Shown here in pieces: positions 36,361-48,999 of a stretch of 64,000 nucleotides of DNA; positions within the stretch are counted from its first letter, which is position 1, and each line of letters starts with the position of its first letter. The notes under the pieces are model-generated. The model ran no database searches, was not told the DNA's origin, and saw only the letters and a list, made by a program, of their open reading frames with translations. Made by a program: the position numbers and the translations under genes. Source of the DNA: Larimichthys crocea (taxonomy: Eukaryota > Chordata > Actinopteri > Sciaenidae). The DNA is taken from positions 19,308,098 through 19,372,097 of the forward strand of contig NC_040016.1 in the NCBI RefSeq assembly GCF_000972845.2, read 5' to 3'.

Positions 36361-37363
36361 GTAATTTAAGTTAAATCAGTTTTATTCAAGCAAAAAAAAG
36401 TAGCTGGACATAAGGGAAGCTTGGAAGTGACTGGGTCTCAAATTTCAGATGTAGACAGGATAGGATGACGACAGTGGCCTGTAAAAATATTTTCAGGGGA
36501 CTATGAACATACTACACAATGTCTACAATTTGGCTATACACTACAAGAATATCTAAAGAGCCCATACCTGTGTTAGTGTTCATTCAATTAGTGTGGTATC
36601 TTGTGTTTCGACAATTCAACATTGCTAATTGTGCTCGCAGTAATAAAATGCCAGAGACTGAAACTAATGTAGAAATTGTGTCTCATTAAAATACATTTAT
36701 TTTAATAGGATGGAAGCAACAGCAGGGAATACAATCATCCAGTGTTGGTATGGTATATATTACACTGTCATTGCCCAACAAAGTGTTTCTATATGAACAC
36801 GCATAATCCTCAGCAGCAGTGAACACGTAGACAAAAGATACTATACAGTCTCCTTAAGGTTAATTCTACATATAATATATTGCAAAAAAAAGAAAAGAAG
36901 AAAAAAAGCTATGGTTATTAGAATAATGGCTAAAATATCACACTCGAGAAGTACTTGATCAGATGGTACAAATGCCAGTGTGACTGAATAAAGGAAAGAT
37001 TAATAAGCTCAGCAGCACAGAATTAGTACGGACAGTCAAAGTGTTCAGAAGGCACAGCTCTTTTACTGTTACATGTGACCAACAAGGCACGGCTGTGTTT
37101 TGGCTATTCTCCATTGGAGAAACCCACCAAGGTATCCGGCTACTGCTTTCGTCTTACCTTGTTTAATTTTTCACAAAGGCAAACTTTCTGGCACAATTCA
37201 CCACTTTTTTAACCCAGTGTAGCACTTTTTTTTTTTGTTGTTGTTGTTCTTTTATCGAGAACTCAGCGGCAGTTTCTTTAGCATTGCCTAACCGTTAGGC
37301 TGTTTGGTCTTAGCGTGTAGGCACTTATCTAAACACACAAGCTCAGACTTGTGCTTCCCGTAG
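36361..37363 (-). other. vamp3: Probable vamp3 3' untranslated region
   Basis: Non-coding sequence downstream of the vamp3 stop. On the minus strand AATAAA at 36386-36381 is a candidate polyadenylation signal. This gives about 1 kb of 3' UTR, plausible for this gene family but untested. Confidence 0.4.
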
Positions 37364-40300
37364 CTAAGCCCTACCTGAAAAAGGAAGATGGACAAAAACA
37401 AAAATATGATCAGGTGGTGCGACAGAGTGTTACTTGTTAGCTTTTTGCTGTTGGGTGACTGACGAAATTCTTCTTTATTCAATCGAAAATCAAATGTCTT
37501 ACACGGAGAACCCATGTGCGTAAAAACAAAAGTCAGTCAGCCGGTCATGAAATGACAGACCAGCGATTTAAATCTAAACACTGGCACTCTAAAATGTATA
37601 TGTATGTGTTGGAAAGGAGTTACTGTTACAATCTAAACTAACACAGAACAGTACATCTTCAAAAGGCACTTCTCTTAGCCTGGCACACAATATCAATGGC
37701 TATTAATAAAACATAAAAAAAGTAAATATAAGTTGAGGAGAGTTTACAACGTTCTTCACTTCTAGTCCTGAGGTTGGAGTATGAGTGAGTCTGTGTGTGT
37801 GTGTTTTGTTTTTTTTAGTTTAATCGTCGACTTGTTTCTGTACATAGGTTTCTTTTGTCTTTGGCAAGTTGTGTGTATGGCACTCAAATACAAGTTAAAT
37901 GATGTCTGGTATGGCTTTAGCAATGCAGGGTAAAACTTTTTTTTTTTTTTTTTTTTTAAATCACGATCTCCTTTACTCAGGCACATGTGCAAACACACAC
38001 ACACACACTCACACAGTTCAAACCGGGACAAGGAATGAAGACCAACTGTAAGATGGGAAAAATGTTGAGGAGCTCAGTAGCCAGTAATCATGTGACGTTT
38101 TCCTCTGAGACATTCATTGTGCACGTTGCCCCTCTCCTCTTCTTCATCGTTCCCTCCACTCCTCCTCCGCTTGTTGCCACTTTACGAATAACTCCAAACT
38201 GTGAACGAAGAAGGGGAGTTTGTTTTTTTTAGATGAAAAACTTAATTAGTTTCACAGAGGTCTGTCTTTAAAACGAATAACTAACCCAAGTATATCAAAA
38301 AATGGACTTGTTATACTGGCTCGATACTTACTAACAATGATGATGATGATGATCACTATGACTGCTATCAGGATGGCCCACATCTGCAAGAGGGTTAAAC
38401 AAGTTCAGCACCACACACTTCTACTGGGATTAAGACTTTTATTTATTTCTATTCTAATTTAAATATGTGTCTATATGTTCTGTGTGTGGAAAGCATGAAG
38501 GGGCTACGAGTTTCTTTGTGTAGATAAACAGACCTAAAGACTACGACCTTGATTTTTAGTCTGTTATAAGTTTTATGTCGAACAATGCGTCTTTGATGCT
38601 TCTAAAATTAAACAATTCATTGGATAAATGCCACTTAAGTAAGTTTCTTTTAAAACAAATATAATTCAGACCAGTGTTCCAGCCTGGAGACTTCTAGCAT
38701 GGAGTTCATTTGAGGTCAGTTATTTTCTTTTACAGCGGGGAAATGGGTGTGTTTTTTTTTTTTTTTTTTTTTTTTGTTCCAAACTGTGTTCTGGCACCTT
38801 GCAGTTCTTCCACCAGTACTTCCTCTTCAGCTTAGCAGCACTGGTCTCGAACTGGGAGGCTCCAGCCTGCAGCGCGTCTGCTCGGTCATCCAGTTCAGAC
38901 AGCTTCTGGTCACGCTCCAGCACTTTGTCCACATTAACTCGCATAATATCCACCACCTACACACACACACATGCACAAGACGACAACAAAAGACTTGGTT
39001 TAAGGGCAGGACTGTTCCTTGGTGTACTGGATCTGATAAGACCTCAAACACTTCGTTGTTAAGTAACCTCCAAAAACATAAATCAAGAGAGATCACGCCT
39101 CATAAGAGTATATAAATAAATACATATACACACACAAACACATCTGCCTAGAAGAGTTCACCAACACACGCAGCCTCACAGGACACACATAACCCATATG
39201 TTCCACTGATCCACAAACCCAACTACTGCCCCTCCTTTCTGACATAGCGGCAGGGTGGAGGAAAGTGTGTAGGCCCATGCACGCCTTACATAACCATGGA
39301 GACAGGGATTATATAAACGTCTGACAGCCAATCAGAGGCTCTGCGTTGCACGCTGGGGTTAAAGTTCTTAGTAGGAGGGGCTTACATCAAAGAGGCCACT
39401 GCTGAGAAAGAAAGAGGGAGAAACAGTGAAGGGGATTAAGGGTGAAACCACCGGAGGAGTAAGACTTGGCAGCTATTTCCCCCCCTGGTTGCTCACTGAC
39501 ATGGTTTTGAATATAATTTCTAAAAAAAAACAGAGAAGAAACGCCTTCACCGAATGTTCTCTGGCATGTGAACTGACATGTGGAGCATTAGAGAGCTACC
39601 AATTCCACATTGTGGTGATTCATGACACAGCTGCCAAGGGTTATGCAAGCCTCTGCTGGAGACAGACGTCAAGGAAGAACGGACTCATACAGAGTGGCTG
39701 AAGACAGACAGAGAGAGTGGGCGGGGGAGAGGCTGGAGTTCATGATAAGAGTGGGATAGGTGAGAGAATTCATTTGCACCGGAAAAGGTAGACTTCATGA
39801 ATAACATGTGATTGACTTTGACATACAGTTACATGTTCTACTTTTGAAATGAGTCACAGGGATCAAGAACCTTTTATAACAGTGATTCTCAACTGGTGGG
39901 TCGCGACCCAAAAGTGGGTCGCGGACCCGTTCTCAGTGGGTCGCGGGCCTTTGCCTGGGAAAAAAAATGTTAAGAACAAAATCCTGTGCTTTTATTTTGA
40001 AGTGGATTTTTTATGCCGCGGAGTGCCGTCTATTCACAGGCCTTGTAATGTTAATAGACACCCACCAAACTGCACCATCTTTTCATTAAATAAATTTGAG
40101 AAGTTGAAAATTTTCCTCAATTTGGGTCACGGCCAGGGACGGACTGGCATACCGTGCATTTGCCCGGTGGGCCGACGTGCTATTTGGGCCGATAAGTCCC
40201 GATATATATATGTAACGAGTAGATCACACACCCCAAACACACTCTGGCGCTTAGCGATGGACAATGTGGGCCGCGTAGGAGCGGGGGGGGCTGGTTAGGC

Positions 40301-43300
40301 TAGGGCGCACGGCGCATCAATGGCTGTTGTGGGCTGCTCTGGTCCAAAATGCCAGGGCCGATTTTTTGTCCCAGTCCGCCCATGGTCACGGCTTGTCCTT
40401 TAGGGGTGATGGTGGGTCCCGAAGCCAGACCAGTTGAGAACCACGGTTTTATAACATCATCATCAGAGTGAAAACACGAGTCAGTAATCAGCGATATATC
40501 ATACCTCATCCACCTGGGCCTGTGTCTGCTGCAGGCGCCTGTTGCCTGACGCTGCGCCAGAACCTTCTGGTCCGGGACCTGACCTGATGAAGTGATGAAA
40601 ATAAAGTGTATATAGATGAGCCTTCTGCGAGATTTCACAGACATTTAGTGAGCTTAACACGCCATTCAATATGTGCCTACATGTTAAAAGGACACATGTG
40701 ACTGCAGTTAGTGATGAATGGAAACAAACACAACTGCAAAAGTTCATTTGTATCGCACTCATACAGTCACTTGCTGCCAGTATCTTTGTTTGTGGTGCAC
40801 ATTTCTAATTTAAGGGAGGTCCATGCAACATGATTACAAGCTATAATCTGAGCCTGTGCATGGCTCGTCGTGTACATTACAAATTGAAAATCTCTTGTAC
40901 TCGGGTTGCCCTGAGATTTGAATCCTTCCTGTTTTCTTTCATAAGAACTTGAACAATACAAATAAAGCATTGAAACTGAAAAAAGGGAATTATACTATGT
41001 CCTGTCATTATTTATTGAGGATCTCGAGATTCGATATGCATTTCTTGTCCCTTGTACTCTGTTTTCAGTGGTTAGCTACTGCCACCATCTGACTTGAGAC
41101 AGCATTGCTCAGAGTGTACAGATTACACATGATTTAACATGATTCAGTGAAAGAGGCCAGTGTGGCAAACAGCCGAGATATCTGTGGATCGATCACGAGC
41201 AAAAACAGGCACACCCGTGCATATTATTTTACATCCCTAATGATTAAACAAAGCTACAAATGGAATTGCTCGTACAGGACAGGCACGAACTTTGTTGTGC
41301 CCTTTTAATAAACAAATGCTTATCAAATTCATGAATGAAATCCATTCATAGAACAAGAGTGAGAGCTAAAAATGGAGCAGTGCAAACTGATCTTTTCACA
41401 TCTACCTGCAGGCTAGATCTGCTGTGCACGCGCTCTCACACGAGGCTGACAAAACAAACTGAAGTTTCTGACCAGGACACTAGTCCAGGATTTATATACG
41501 CCATCATGTTACTATTTTTTGGACACCGTTTTGCAGATGGACTCTTTGGGGTTCGCATTTTATTACAGTAGGTTCAGCTGACATCTCCTCCCAGATAGTG
41601 ACGGCCGATGAACAAAAACTTAAACTCAGAGATGAAGCAGGAAGTTTGACCTCCAATCACAGTAATGATGTTAACAAATAAATCAGACCGTGCACATTTA
41701 GTAATTCAGTGTTTCCACCCCCAGGTAAAAGTCCCCCCGATTTCCTTTCATACATTTTCAAATATAAAATACTATGTAAACTATGGCTTGGCTTAATACT
41801 TAAAGGTGCTCCGATCACTGATTGCTGGCAGCTGCATTGGCTAAAACTGATCACAGGGTTTATTTGAAGTCTACTTTATTAAATGTTTAACTACTCTTAA
41901 CAACATATTAACTATCAAAATTAAGAAATGATAAGGTATCCTGAACTGACACAGCCTGAACCTGATTATTGGGAGCAATTTGAATTTAACAACATACCGT
42001 GTTTCCTGTAGAGACACAGTGCAACAAGGGTAAAAGTGATTTTTTTTTAATTATTTCTAGCAGGTTATTTCTTATTCCACCATTTGGATTTCACTTCCAC
42101 ATTCGTCACCTTATTTCAGTGTCAGAAACAACAACAAACTGAACTAATTCACATTCATTTTTATTTAACGCCGCTTCATGAAACACCGAGTTTGATTTGT
42201 TGTGCAGCGCTGCAGCTGTCGACTCGTGATCTCGTGGTTACACCTCGACCTCGTCTTGTTTTCTGTCCCATGCAGGTGTTTGCTCTATAACTTCAGAACG
42301 CAGATTCACTTTTTGAACCGTCTCTCGGTCGCTTCCACCATCATTTGTTTGACTCTTACATTCTGCCTGAAGTGTAAATATATATTCATATTCAGATATT
42401 ATTAAGTGATTAATAGGAAACACTGGTGATATCCCAGCTGACTTCTTGTGATCTTGGCTGGTCTTGAAACAAAATCTTGAGTCTTCTTTGTCTGAGACTT
42501 TATTTCTCTTGATATTATAGGAGGGCCCTTCTTAGTTTGTAGGTTACATTCTGTTTATTTGAAAATCATAATAGTCTGTGGGCGGTAACAAGAGAGGAAG
42601 CAGAGTGCAGCAGAAACAAAAGACACGTTTCCGTATTTTCAGGGCAACTACTTCCTCCACTCTCTCCAAAATCCCCGTGAATTTACAAACAAACAACAAG
42701 GTACCAACCACAGAAACACACAACAGATGAGAGAGCACAACCACCATATAAGATCAAACCTGGTGTACGCAGGTACAGGTGGTGCTACACAGAGTCAGGA
42801 AACAAACCTATTTGTCTAACAGCCAGTTGATCCTGCAGTCTGGCTGTTACTTGCCCACAGAGAGAGTGCAAACATCACAGCCAGCCATGAGTGTGCTCAT
42901 CTGTCAGTATTTCGGAGCAGACGCCTCCTTCGAATACAAGAACTCACAGAACACAGCCTGACCTATAGAAAGACAATCAACAAAGCCGACCCAAGACCCG
43001 ATGAAGGCAAGACTACACTTTGAGATGCCATTAAATCTAATCTTTAACTGTAGTACTACTAATATCGATACTGCTTATGGATACGGTACTGTAACAGTAC
43101 TTTTTATATTTTAGATTGGTTTCAATGAAAAGTTTATCCAGCAGAGTGAGCTGTGAATTACAATACATCAACTAGAGCTACATGACAACATATATGTTCA
43201 GTTATTTGACATGTTAAACACTATTTCACTTAAATAACATCCTCTGAGAAACTTTGCAAAGCCACATCGATGCTCAGTCCAATTTAATATACGACAGGCC

Positions 43301-46300
43301 GATGTTAAAGCCTATATGACATATTGGATACATCACATTTCTCCCGCTTAACTATTGGTGACATAGGTTAGACAGAAGTTCATGTATATGTCATTTTATT
43401 ATTGCTGCAGTCAGACCCTGCTGGGTTCAGAGAAAGCACCGTACATCCTGCGACAAATGATTATTTTCATCATCGACTGATCTAGCAATTATTTTCTCAG
43501 GAATCGTCAGGACATATCGAAATGTCTTGATCTGTCCGAGTCCAAAAGATTTTCTGTTTCCTATCAAAGAAATTCACATTACAGAAGCTGAAACCTGTCA
43601 CACTGCTGCATTGTATTTTTTTAAAAATGAAACAATGTTTTCTTTTACACCGCCACTAAGACGTGTCATAACAAATCAAGCTGATGATGAACACATTCAA
43701 GTGCCAGTGACTCGTGCCAGGTGAGCTACCTTACATAACAACACAGTGCTGAACAGACTGCACTCGTTTAAGTCATTTAACAATCACATCAAAATATCTG
43801 CCATGTAAAATACATTGACAGCTACTTTGTTTCCAGTGATGATGAAGGTCACTCCAAGCCGATTTATCTTACCACTTCTGTAACTAAACAGACATATGAA
43901 TCTGTCTGTACTCTTTTAGTTTCTCTGTTTTCTGTGTTGCTGAAGTGAAGAAACAGTGTAAAGCGTACAAAACTTAAGATCATGTGTCGTATGTCACGAC
44001 TGTTTAATGCGTCACGCTGAACCGTTAGCTGTTGCATCACCTCATCGCTGCCTTTGACTTGACAAAAACACAAAAACACATGACGAATAACAGTCTATTA
44101 AATCATTAATGCAATTCTAACATAATAATACCTCATAATAATAATATATAATAATAATAAGAATAATAAGTCCTTTATTTGTTATTTATTAGTATATTAC
44201 AGAAGGGCTAAATCAGGGTTGCAAATTAGGATGCAGCCAATGGAAAAAACTATATAATATAGAGACTGGAAAGATAAGAACACAGAGAGGGACAAGGACA
44301 CGAGATAAATAGGTAGATGATGTGTGAACAAAGCCTCTACGTCTCTGCAAAGATTCATGTGGTTTCAAATAAAAAACAAATGAACTTTTAAACATTGAGG
44401 CTCTCGGTTTCCTGCATGTCTGACTCCATTCACATTATTTAACAGGACTCCTGTGCAGGGCGATAAAATAAACAAGGGTGGGAATAGATGAAGGTTAATG
44501 AAATACAGAAAACAATGGATGGAAATGGAAAGAGGCTTGGCTTGATCTGCATTCACACTTGATAAACAGTGGAATACTGCAGATAAAACATCTTTAATAG
44601 ACTCTTATCTTGCTGCACGCTGTGACTGTTCATCTGTTTACAGCCCGTACACAGCCCTTTATTCCCATTTGTAGTTAGTTCTCACATTATTTCTACGTCA
44701 CTTTCCATTTTTCTAGATTTTTTTTAGATATCTAACTTCTTAACGTTTTTTATTTACGTAGACAGGCTCTTCTTAAAACTCACCTCCTCTCATTGGCTTT
44801 TAAGACCATGAAGAGTTGATTTATGTGTATACTGCATATTTTTTATTACTCATTTATGTTTATCTCATTATTTAATCTTGTGCGGGCAGTGCTTTTTATT
44901 TATTTATTGGTTTTTTTTTTAAAAATCTTTCTATTATCTACTTCATGTTTATTGTGTTATTTATTTTATTGTGTTTTATTTTTTGTGCAGCACTTTGGAA
45001 ACCCTGTGTCTGCTAAAAATCGTGCTATATAAACAAAGTGGATTTTATACACATTTTAAATTCCTCTGTACAGTTTAAATCCTATAAAAATGTTTATCCC
45101 TGCACATGTTTTAAAATCCTATAAAAATGTTTAGTCCTCTGCACATGTTTAAAATCCTATAAAATGTTTAATTCCTCTGTCACATGTTTAAAATCCTATA
45201 AAAATGTTTAATTCCTCTGCACATGTTTAAAATCCTATAAAGTTTATTCCTCTGCACATGTTTAAAATCCTATAAAAATGTTTAATTCCTCTGCACATGT
45301 TTAAAATCCTATAAAAATGTTTGATTCCTCTGCACATGTTTAAAATCCTATAAAAAATGTTTAATTCCTCTGCAATGTTAAAATCCTATAAAAATGTTTT
45401 AATCCTCTGCACATGTTTAAAATCCTATATAAAAATGTTTATTCCTCTGCACATGTTTAAAATCCTATAAAATTGTAGTTAACATTGCAAATCCTATAAA
45501 AATGTTTTAATTCCTCTGCACATGTTTAAAATCCTATAAAAAAGTTAATTCCTCTGCACATGTTAAAATCCTATAAAAATGTTTAATTCCCTTGCACATG
45601 TTTTAAAATCCTATAATGTTTAATTCCTCTGCAACATGTTTTAAATCCTATAAAAATGTTTATTCCTCTGCACATGTTAAAATCCTATAAAAATGTTTTC
45701 TTCCTTGCACATGTTTAAAATCCTATAAAAATGTTTAATTCCTCTGCACATGTTTAAATCCTATAAAAATGTTTGATTCCTCTGCAAGTTTTAAAACCTA
45801 TAAAAATGTTTGATTCCTCTGCACATGTTTAAAATCCTATAACAATGTTTGATTCTCTCTCAACTGTTTAAAATCCTATAAAAATGTTTGATTCCTCTGC
45901 ACATGTTTAAAATCCTATAAAAATGTTTGATTCCTGCAATTTAATCTATAAAAATGTTTGATTCTCTGCTCACATGTTTAAAATCCTATAAAAAATGTTT
46001 AATTCCTCTGCACAGTTTTAAAATCCTATAAAAATGTTTAATTCCTCTGCACATGTTTAAAATCTCTATAAAATGTTTACTTCCTTGCACATGTTTAAAA
46101 TCTATAAAAATATTTAATTCCTCTGTACATGTTTAAAAATCCTATAAAATGTTTAATTCCCTGTACATGTTTAAAATCCTATAAAAATGTTTAATTCCTC
46201 TGCACAGTTTAAAATCCTATAAAATTGTTTAATTCCTCTGCACATGTTTTAAAATCCTATAAACATTTAATCCTCTGTACATGTTAAAATCCTATAAAAA

Positions 46301-48878
46301 TGTTAATTCCTCTGTACATGTTTAAAATCCTCTAAAAATGTTTAATTCCTCTGCACATGTTAAAATCCTTAAAAATGTTATTTCCTCTGCACATGTTTAA
46401 AATCCTATAAAAAGTTTTAAATTCCTCTGCACATGTTTAAAATCCTAAAAAAATGTTTGATTCCTCTGCACATGTTTAACATCCTATAAAATTGTTTAAT
46501 TCCTCTGCACATGTTTAAAATCCTATAAAAATGTTGATTCCTCTGCACATGTTTAAATCCTAAAAAATATTTAATTCCTCTGCACATGTTTTAAAATCCT
46601 TATAAAAATGTTTAATTCCTCTGCACATGTTTAAAATCCTATAAAAATGTTTAATTCCTCTGCACATGTTAAAATCCTATAAAAATGTTTGATTCCTCTG
46701 CAATGTTTAAATCCTATATAAAATGTTTAATTCCTCTGCAATGTTTAAAATCCTATAAAAATGTTTGATTCCTCTGCACATGTTTAAAATCCTATAAAAA
46801 AATGTTTAAATCCTATAAAATGTTTAAAATCCTATAAAAATGTTTAAAATCTATAAAATGTAATTCCTCGTACATGTTTAATCCTATAAAAATGTTTAAT
46901 TCCTCTGCCTGTAACATCCAAAAAATGTTTAAAATCCTAAAAACTGTTTAAAATCCTATAAAAATGTTTAAAATCCTATAAAAATGTTTAAAATCCTATA
47001 AAAATGTTTAATTCCCTTGTAACACTGTTTAAATCCTATAAAAATGTTTATTCCTCTGCACATGTTTAAAATCCTATAAAAATGTTTAATTCCTCTGCAC
47101 ATGTTTAAAATCCTAGAAAATGTTTAATTCTCTGTACCTGTTTTAAATCCTATAAAAATGTTAATTCCTCTGCAATGTTAAAATCCTATAAACATGTTTA
47201 AATTCCTTAAAATGTTTAAAAATCCTATAAAAAGTTTAATTCCTCTGCACATGTTTAAAATCCTAGAAAAATGTTTAATTCCTCTGCACATGTTTAAAAT
47301 CCTATAAAAATGTATTAAAATCCTATAAAAATGTTTAATTCCTCTGCACATGTTTAAATCCTATAAAAAAATGTTAATTCCTCTGACATGTTTAAAATCC
47401 TATAAAAAGTTTAATTCCTTGCACATGTTTAAAAATCCTATAAAAATGTTTAATTCCTTGCCACATGTTTAAAATCCTATAAAAATGTTTAATTCCTCTG
47501 CACATGTTTAAAATCCTATAAAAATGTTTGATTCCTCTGCACATGTTTAAAATCCTATAAAACGTTTAATTCCTCTGCACATATTTAAAATCCTCTATAA
47601 AACGTTTAATTCCTCTGCCCATGTTTTAAAATCCTATAAAAAATGTTTAATTCCTCTGCACATGTTTAAAATCCTATAAAAATGTTTGATTCCTCTGCAC
47701 ATGTTTAAAAATCCTATAAAACGTTTAATTCCTCTGCAACCATTTTAAATCCTATAAAAACGTTTAATTCCTCTGTACATGTTTAAAATCCTATAAAATG
47801 TTTAATTCCTCTGTACATGTTTAAAATCCTATAAAATGTTTAAATCCTCTGCCCATGTTTAAAATCCTATAAAATGTTTAATTCCTCTGCCCATTTTAAA
47901 ATCCTATAAAAATGTTTAATTCTCTCTGCACATGTTTAAAATCCTATAAAAAGTTTATTCCTCTGCACTGTTAAAATCCTAAAAATGTTTTGATCCTTGC
48001 ACATGTTTAAAATCCTATAAAAAGTTTAATTCCTCTGCACATATTTAAAATCCTATAAAAACGTTTTAATTCTCTGCCCATGTTAAAATCCTTAAAAATG
48101 TTTAATTCCTCTGCACATGTTTAAATCCTATAAAAATGTTGTATTCTGCACTCGTTTTTAAAATCCTATAAAAATGTTTAATTCCTCTGCACATGTTTAA
48201 AATCCTATAAAAATGTTTAATTCCTCTGCACATGTTTAAAATCCTATAAAAATGTTTAATTCCTCTGCACATGTTTAAAATCCTATAAAAATGTTTAAAA
48301 TCCTATAAAAATGTTTAATTCCTCTGTATATGTTTACTTCAGATCTATCTCAGGTTCATTTTAATGTTTGTTCGCATGCTGCAAAGTATCAACAGGTAGC
48401 TCATCCATCAGTGCTACTTTCCTCTACTTGTACTTTGCTCATGTTTTTATATTTTTATATATTTACAACTAAATAACATTTACAACTTGCAGCTTTACAG
48501 TAACTGTGTTTCGTTAAGTTGCCGTTTAACGGATAGTATGCACGTAGCTGGGTCAACAGACACCTTCGGAGAAAAGGCTGAATCTTCTGACTACAGACGG
48601 AAAAACACGCGTTAATATTGTGAATATCAAACTGTGTGTTTGATATTTGTGATAACTGTTTTGATATTTGTGTGTTTGAGTCTTTAACGAGTTTTAACCG
48701 ATCTAACGACGGTTAGCTTAGCTACAAACTAGTTAGCACTTGTTGCTAAAGTTTTGGGCGTTGCTTCTGTTTCAGCAATCTGACCCGGAAGGCCGACACG
48801 TTACACGAAGTTTAAACCGAGTCTGATTTCTTTTTCTTTTTAGAAGCTTTCTGGGTGGAAACAAACGGAGACTTACAT
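37364..48878 (-). CDS. vamp3: Vesicle-associated membrane protein 3 (cellubrevin), v-SNARE
   Basis: Five coding exons on the minus strand join to 100 codons plus stop, the same length as mammalian VAMP3: 48878-48877, 40583-40505, 38956-38798, 38383-38332 and 37374-37364. The first contributes only AT of the start codon. Exon 2 begins with the G and reads on as [14 protein letters not shown], then [13 protein letters not shown]. Exon 3 is the conserved SNARE core ([20 protein letters not shown] through KYWWKNCK), with the central arginine of the zero layer in VLERDQKL. Exon 4 gives the membrane anchor ([17 protein letters not shown]). The short last exon adds SRA and a stop after a strong pyrimidine tract. 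VAMP2/3 proteins pair with syntaxin and SNAP-23/25 to fuse vesicles with target membranes. Adjacency to per3 supports vamp3 over vamp1/2. The last exon is the least certain. Confidence 0.9.
39880..40446. mobile_element. hAT-type element (host of a nested insertion)
   Basis: The left end CAGTGATTCTCAACTGG and the right end CCAGTTGAGAACCACGG are inverted repeats. A perfect 8-bp target duplication TTTTATAA flanks it at 39872-39879 and 40447-40454. Internal GGTGGGTCGCGACCC is typical of this MITE type. It lies in vamp3 intron 2 region, between exon 3 and exon 2, about 50 bp from the exon 2 donor. Confidence 0.9.
40134..40384. mobile_element. Second hAT-type element nested in the first
   Basis: Ends CAGGGACGGACTGG and CCAGTCCGCCCATG are imperfect inverted repeats, bounded by a perfect 8-bp duplication GTCACGGC (40126-40133 and 40385-40392) that belongs to the outer element. 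The interior has matching GGGCCGA arms near each end. The nesting dates this insertion after the outer one. Confidence 0.88.
40584..44760 (-). other. vamp3: vamp3 intron 1, proximal part
   Basis: Unique AT-rich intron sequence. I looked for exon-like coding segments on both strands and found none with splice signals or a recognisable product. Confidence 0.5.
44764..45046 (+). mobile_element. L2-like LINE 3' end
   Basis: Conceptual translation begins [18 protein letters not shown] and stops, the usual C-terminus of L2-type LINE ORF2. It is followed by an AT-rich 3' UTR ending GCAGCACTTTGGAAACC...GTGCTATATAAACAAAG, the common L2/CR1-like tail. The 5' part is missing. The minisatellite begins immediately after it. 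Confidence 0.75.
45050..48335. repeat. 39-bp minisatellite, dimeric unit, about 3.3 kb
   Basis: An array with consensus unit made of two related halves, ATGTTTAAAATCCTATAAAA and ATGTTTAATTCCTCTGCAC. From the length I estimate roughly 80 units. Units differ mostly by one-base gains and losses. Between about 46795 and 46995 the first half alone is repeated several times in a row. It lies inside vamp3 intron 1. It has no spacers of unique sequence and no cas-like genes, so it is not a CRISPR array. Confidence 0.97.
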
Positions 48879-48970
48879 GTTTGAAGTGAAGTTTGTTTAC
48901 GCCGCCGCTGCCGCTTCTTGTCCCGTTAGCTGAAGCTAAAGTCTGCTAGCCGTAACAGTTAGTGCTGTCT
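48877..48970 (-). promoter_or_regulatory. vamp3: vamp3 first exon and 5' leader
   Basis: On the minus strand AAACATGTAAGT combines a start codon in good context (A at -3) with a strong donor: AT|GTAAGT. Upstream (higher coordinates) is a GC-richer stretch with CGCCGCTGCCGC-like content, consistent with a 5' UTR and a housekeeping promoter. The transcription start is not defined. Confidence 0.5.
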
Positions 48971-48999
48971 GTTGGTTACGCTGCCTTCACGTACTGTCG

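Noticed and set aside
45050..48335. Possible CRISPR-like array because of regular short repeats
   Set aside because: Repeats are contiguous with no unique spacers, there are no cas-like genes, and the context is a vertebrate intron.
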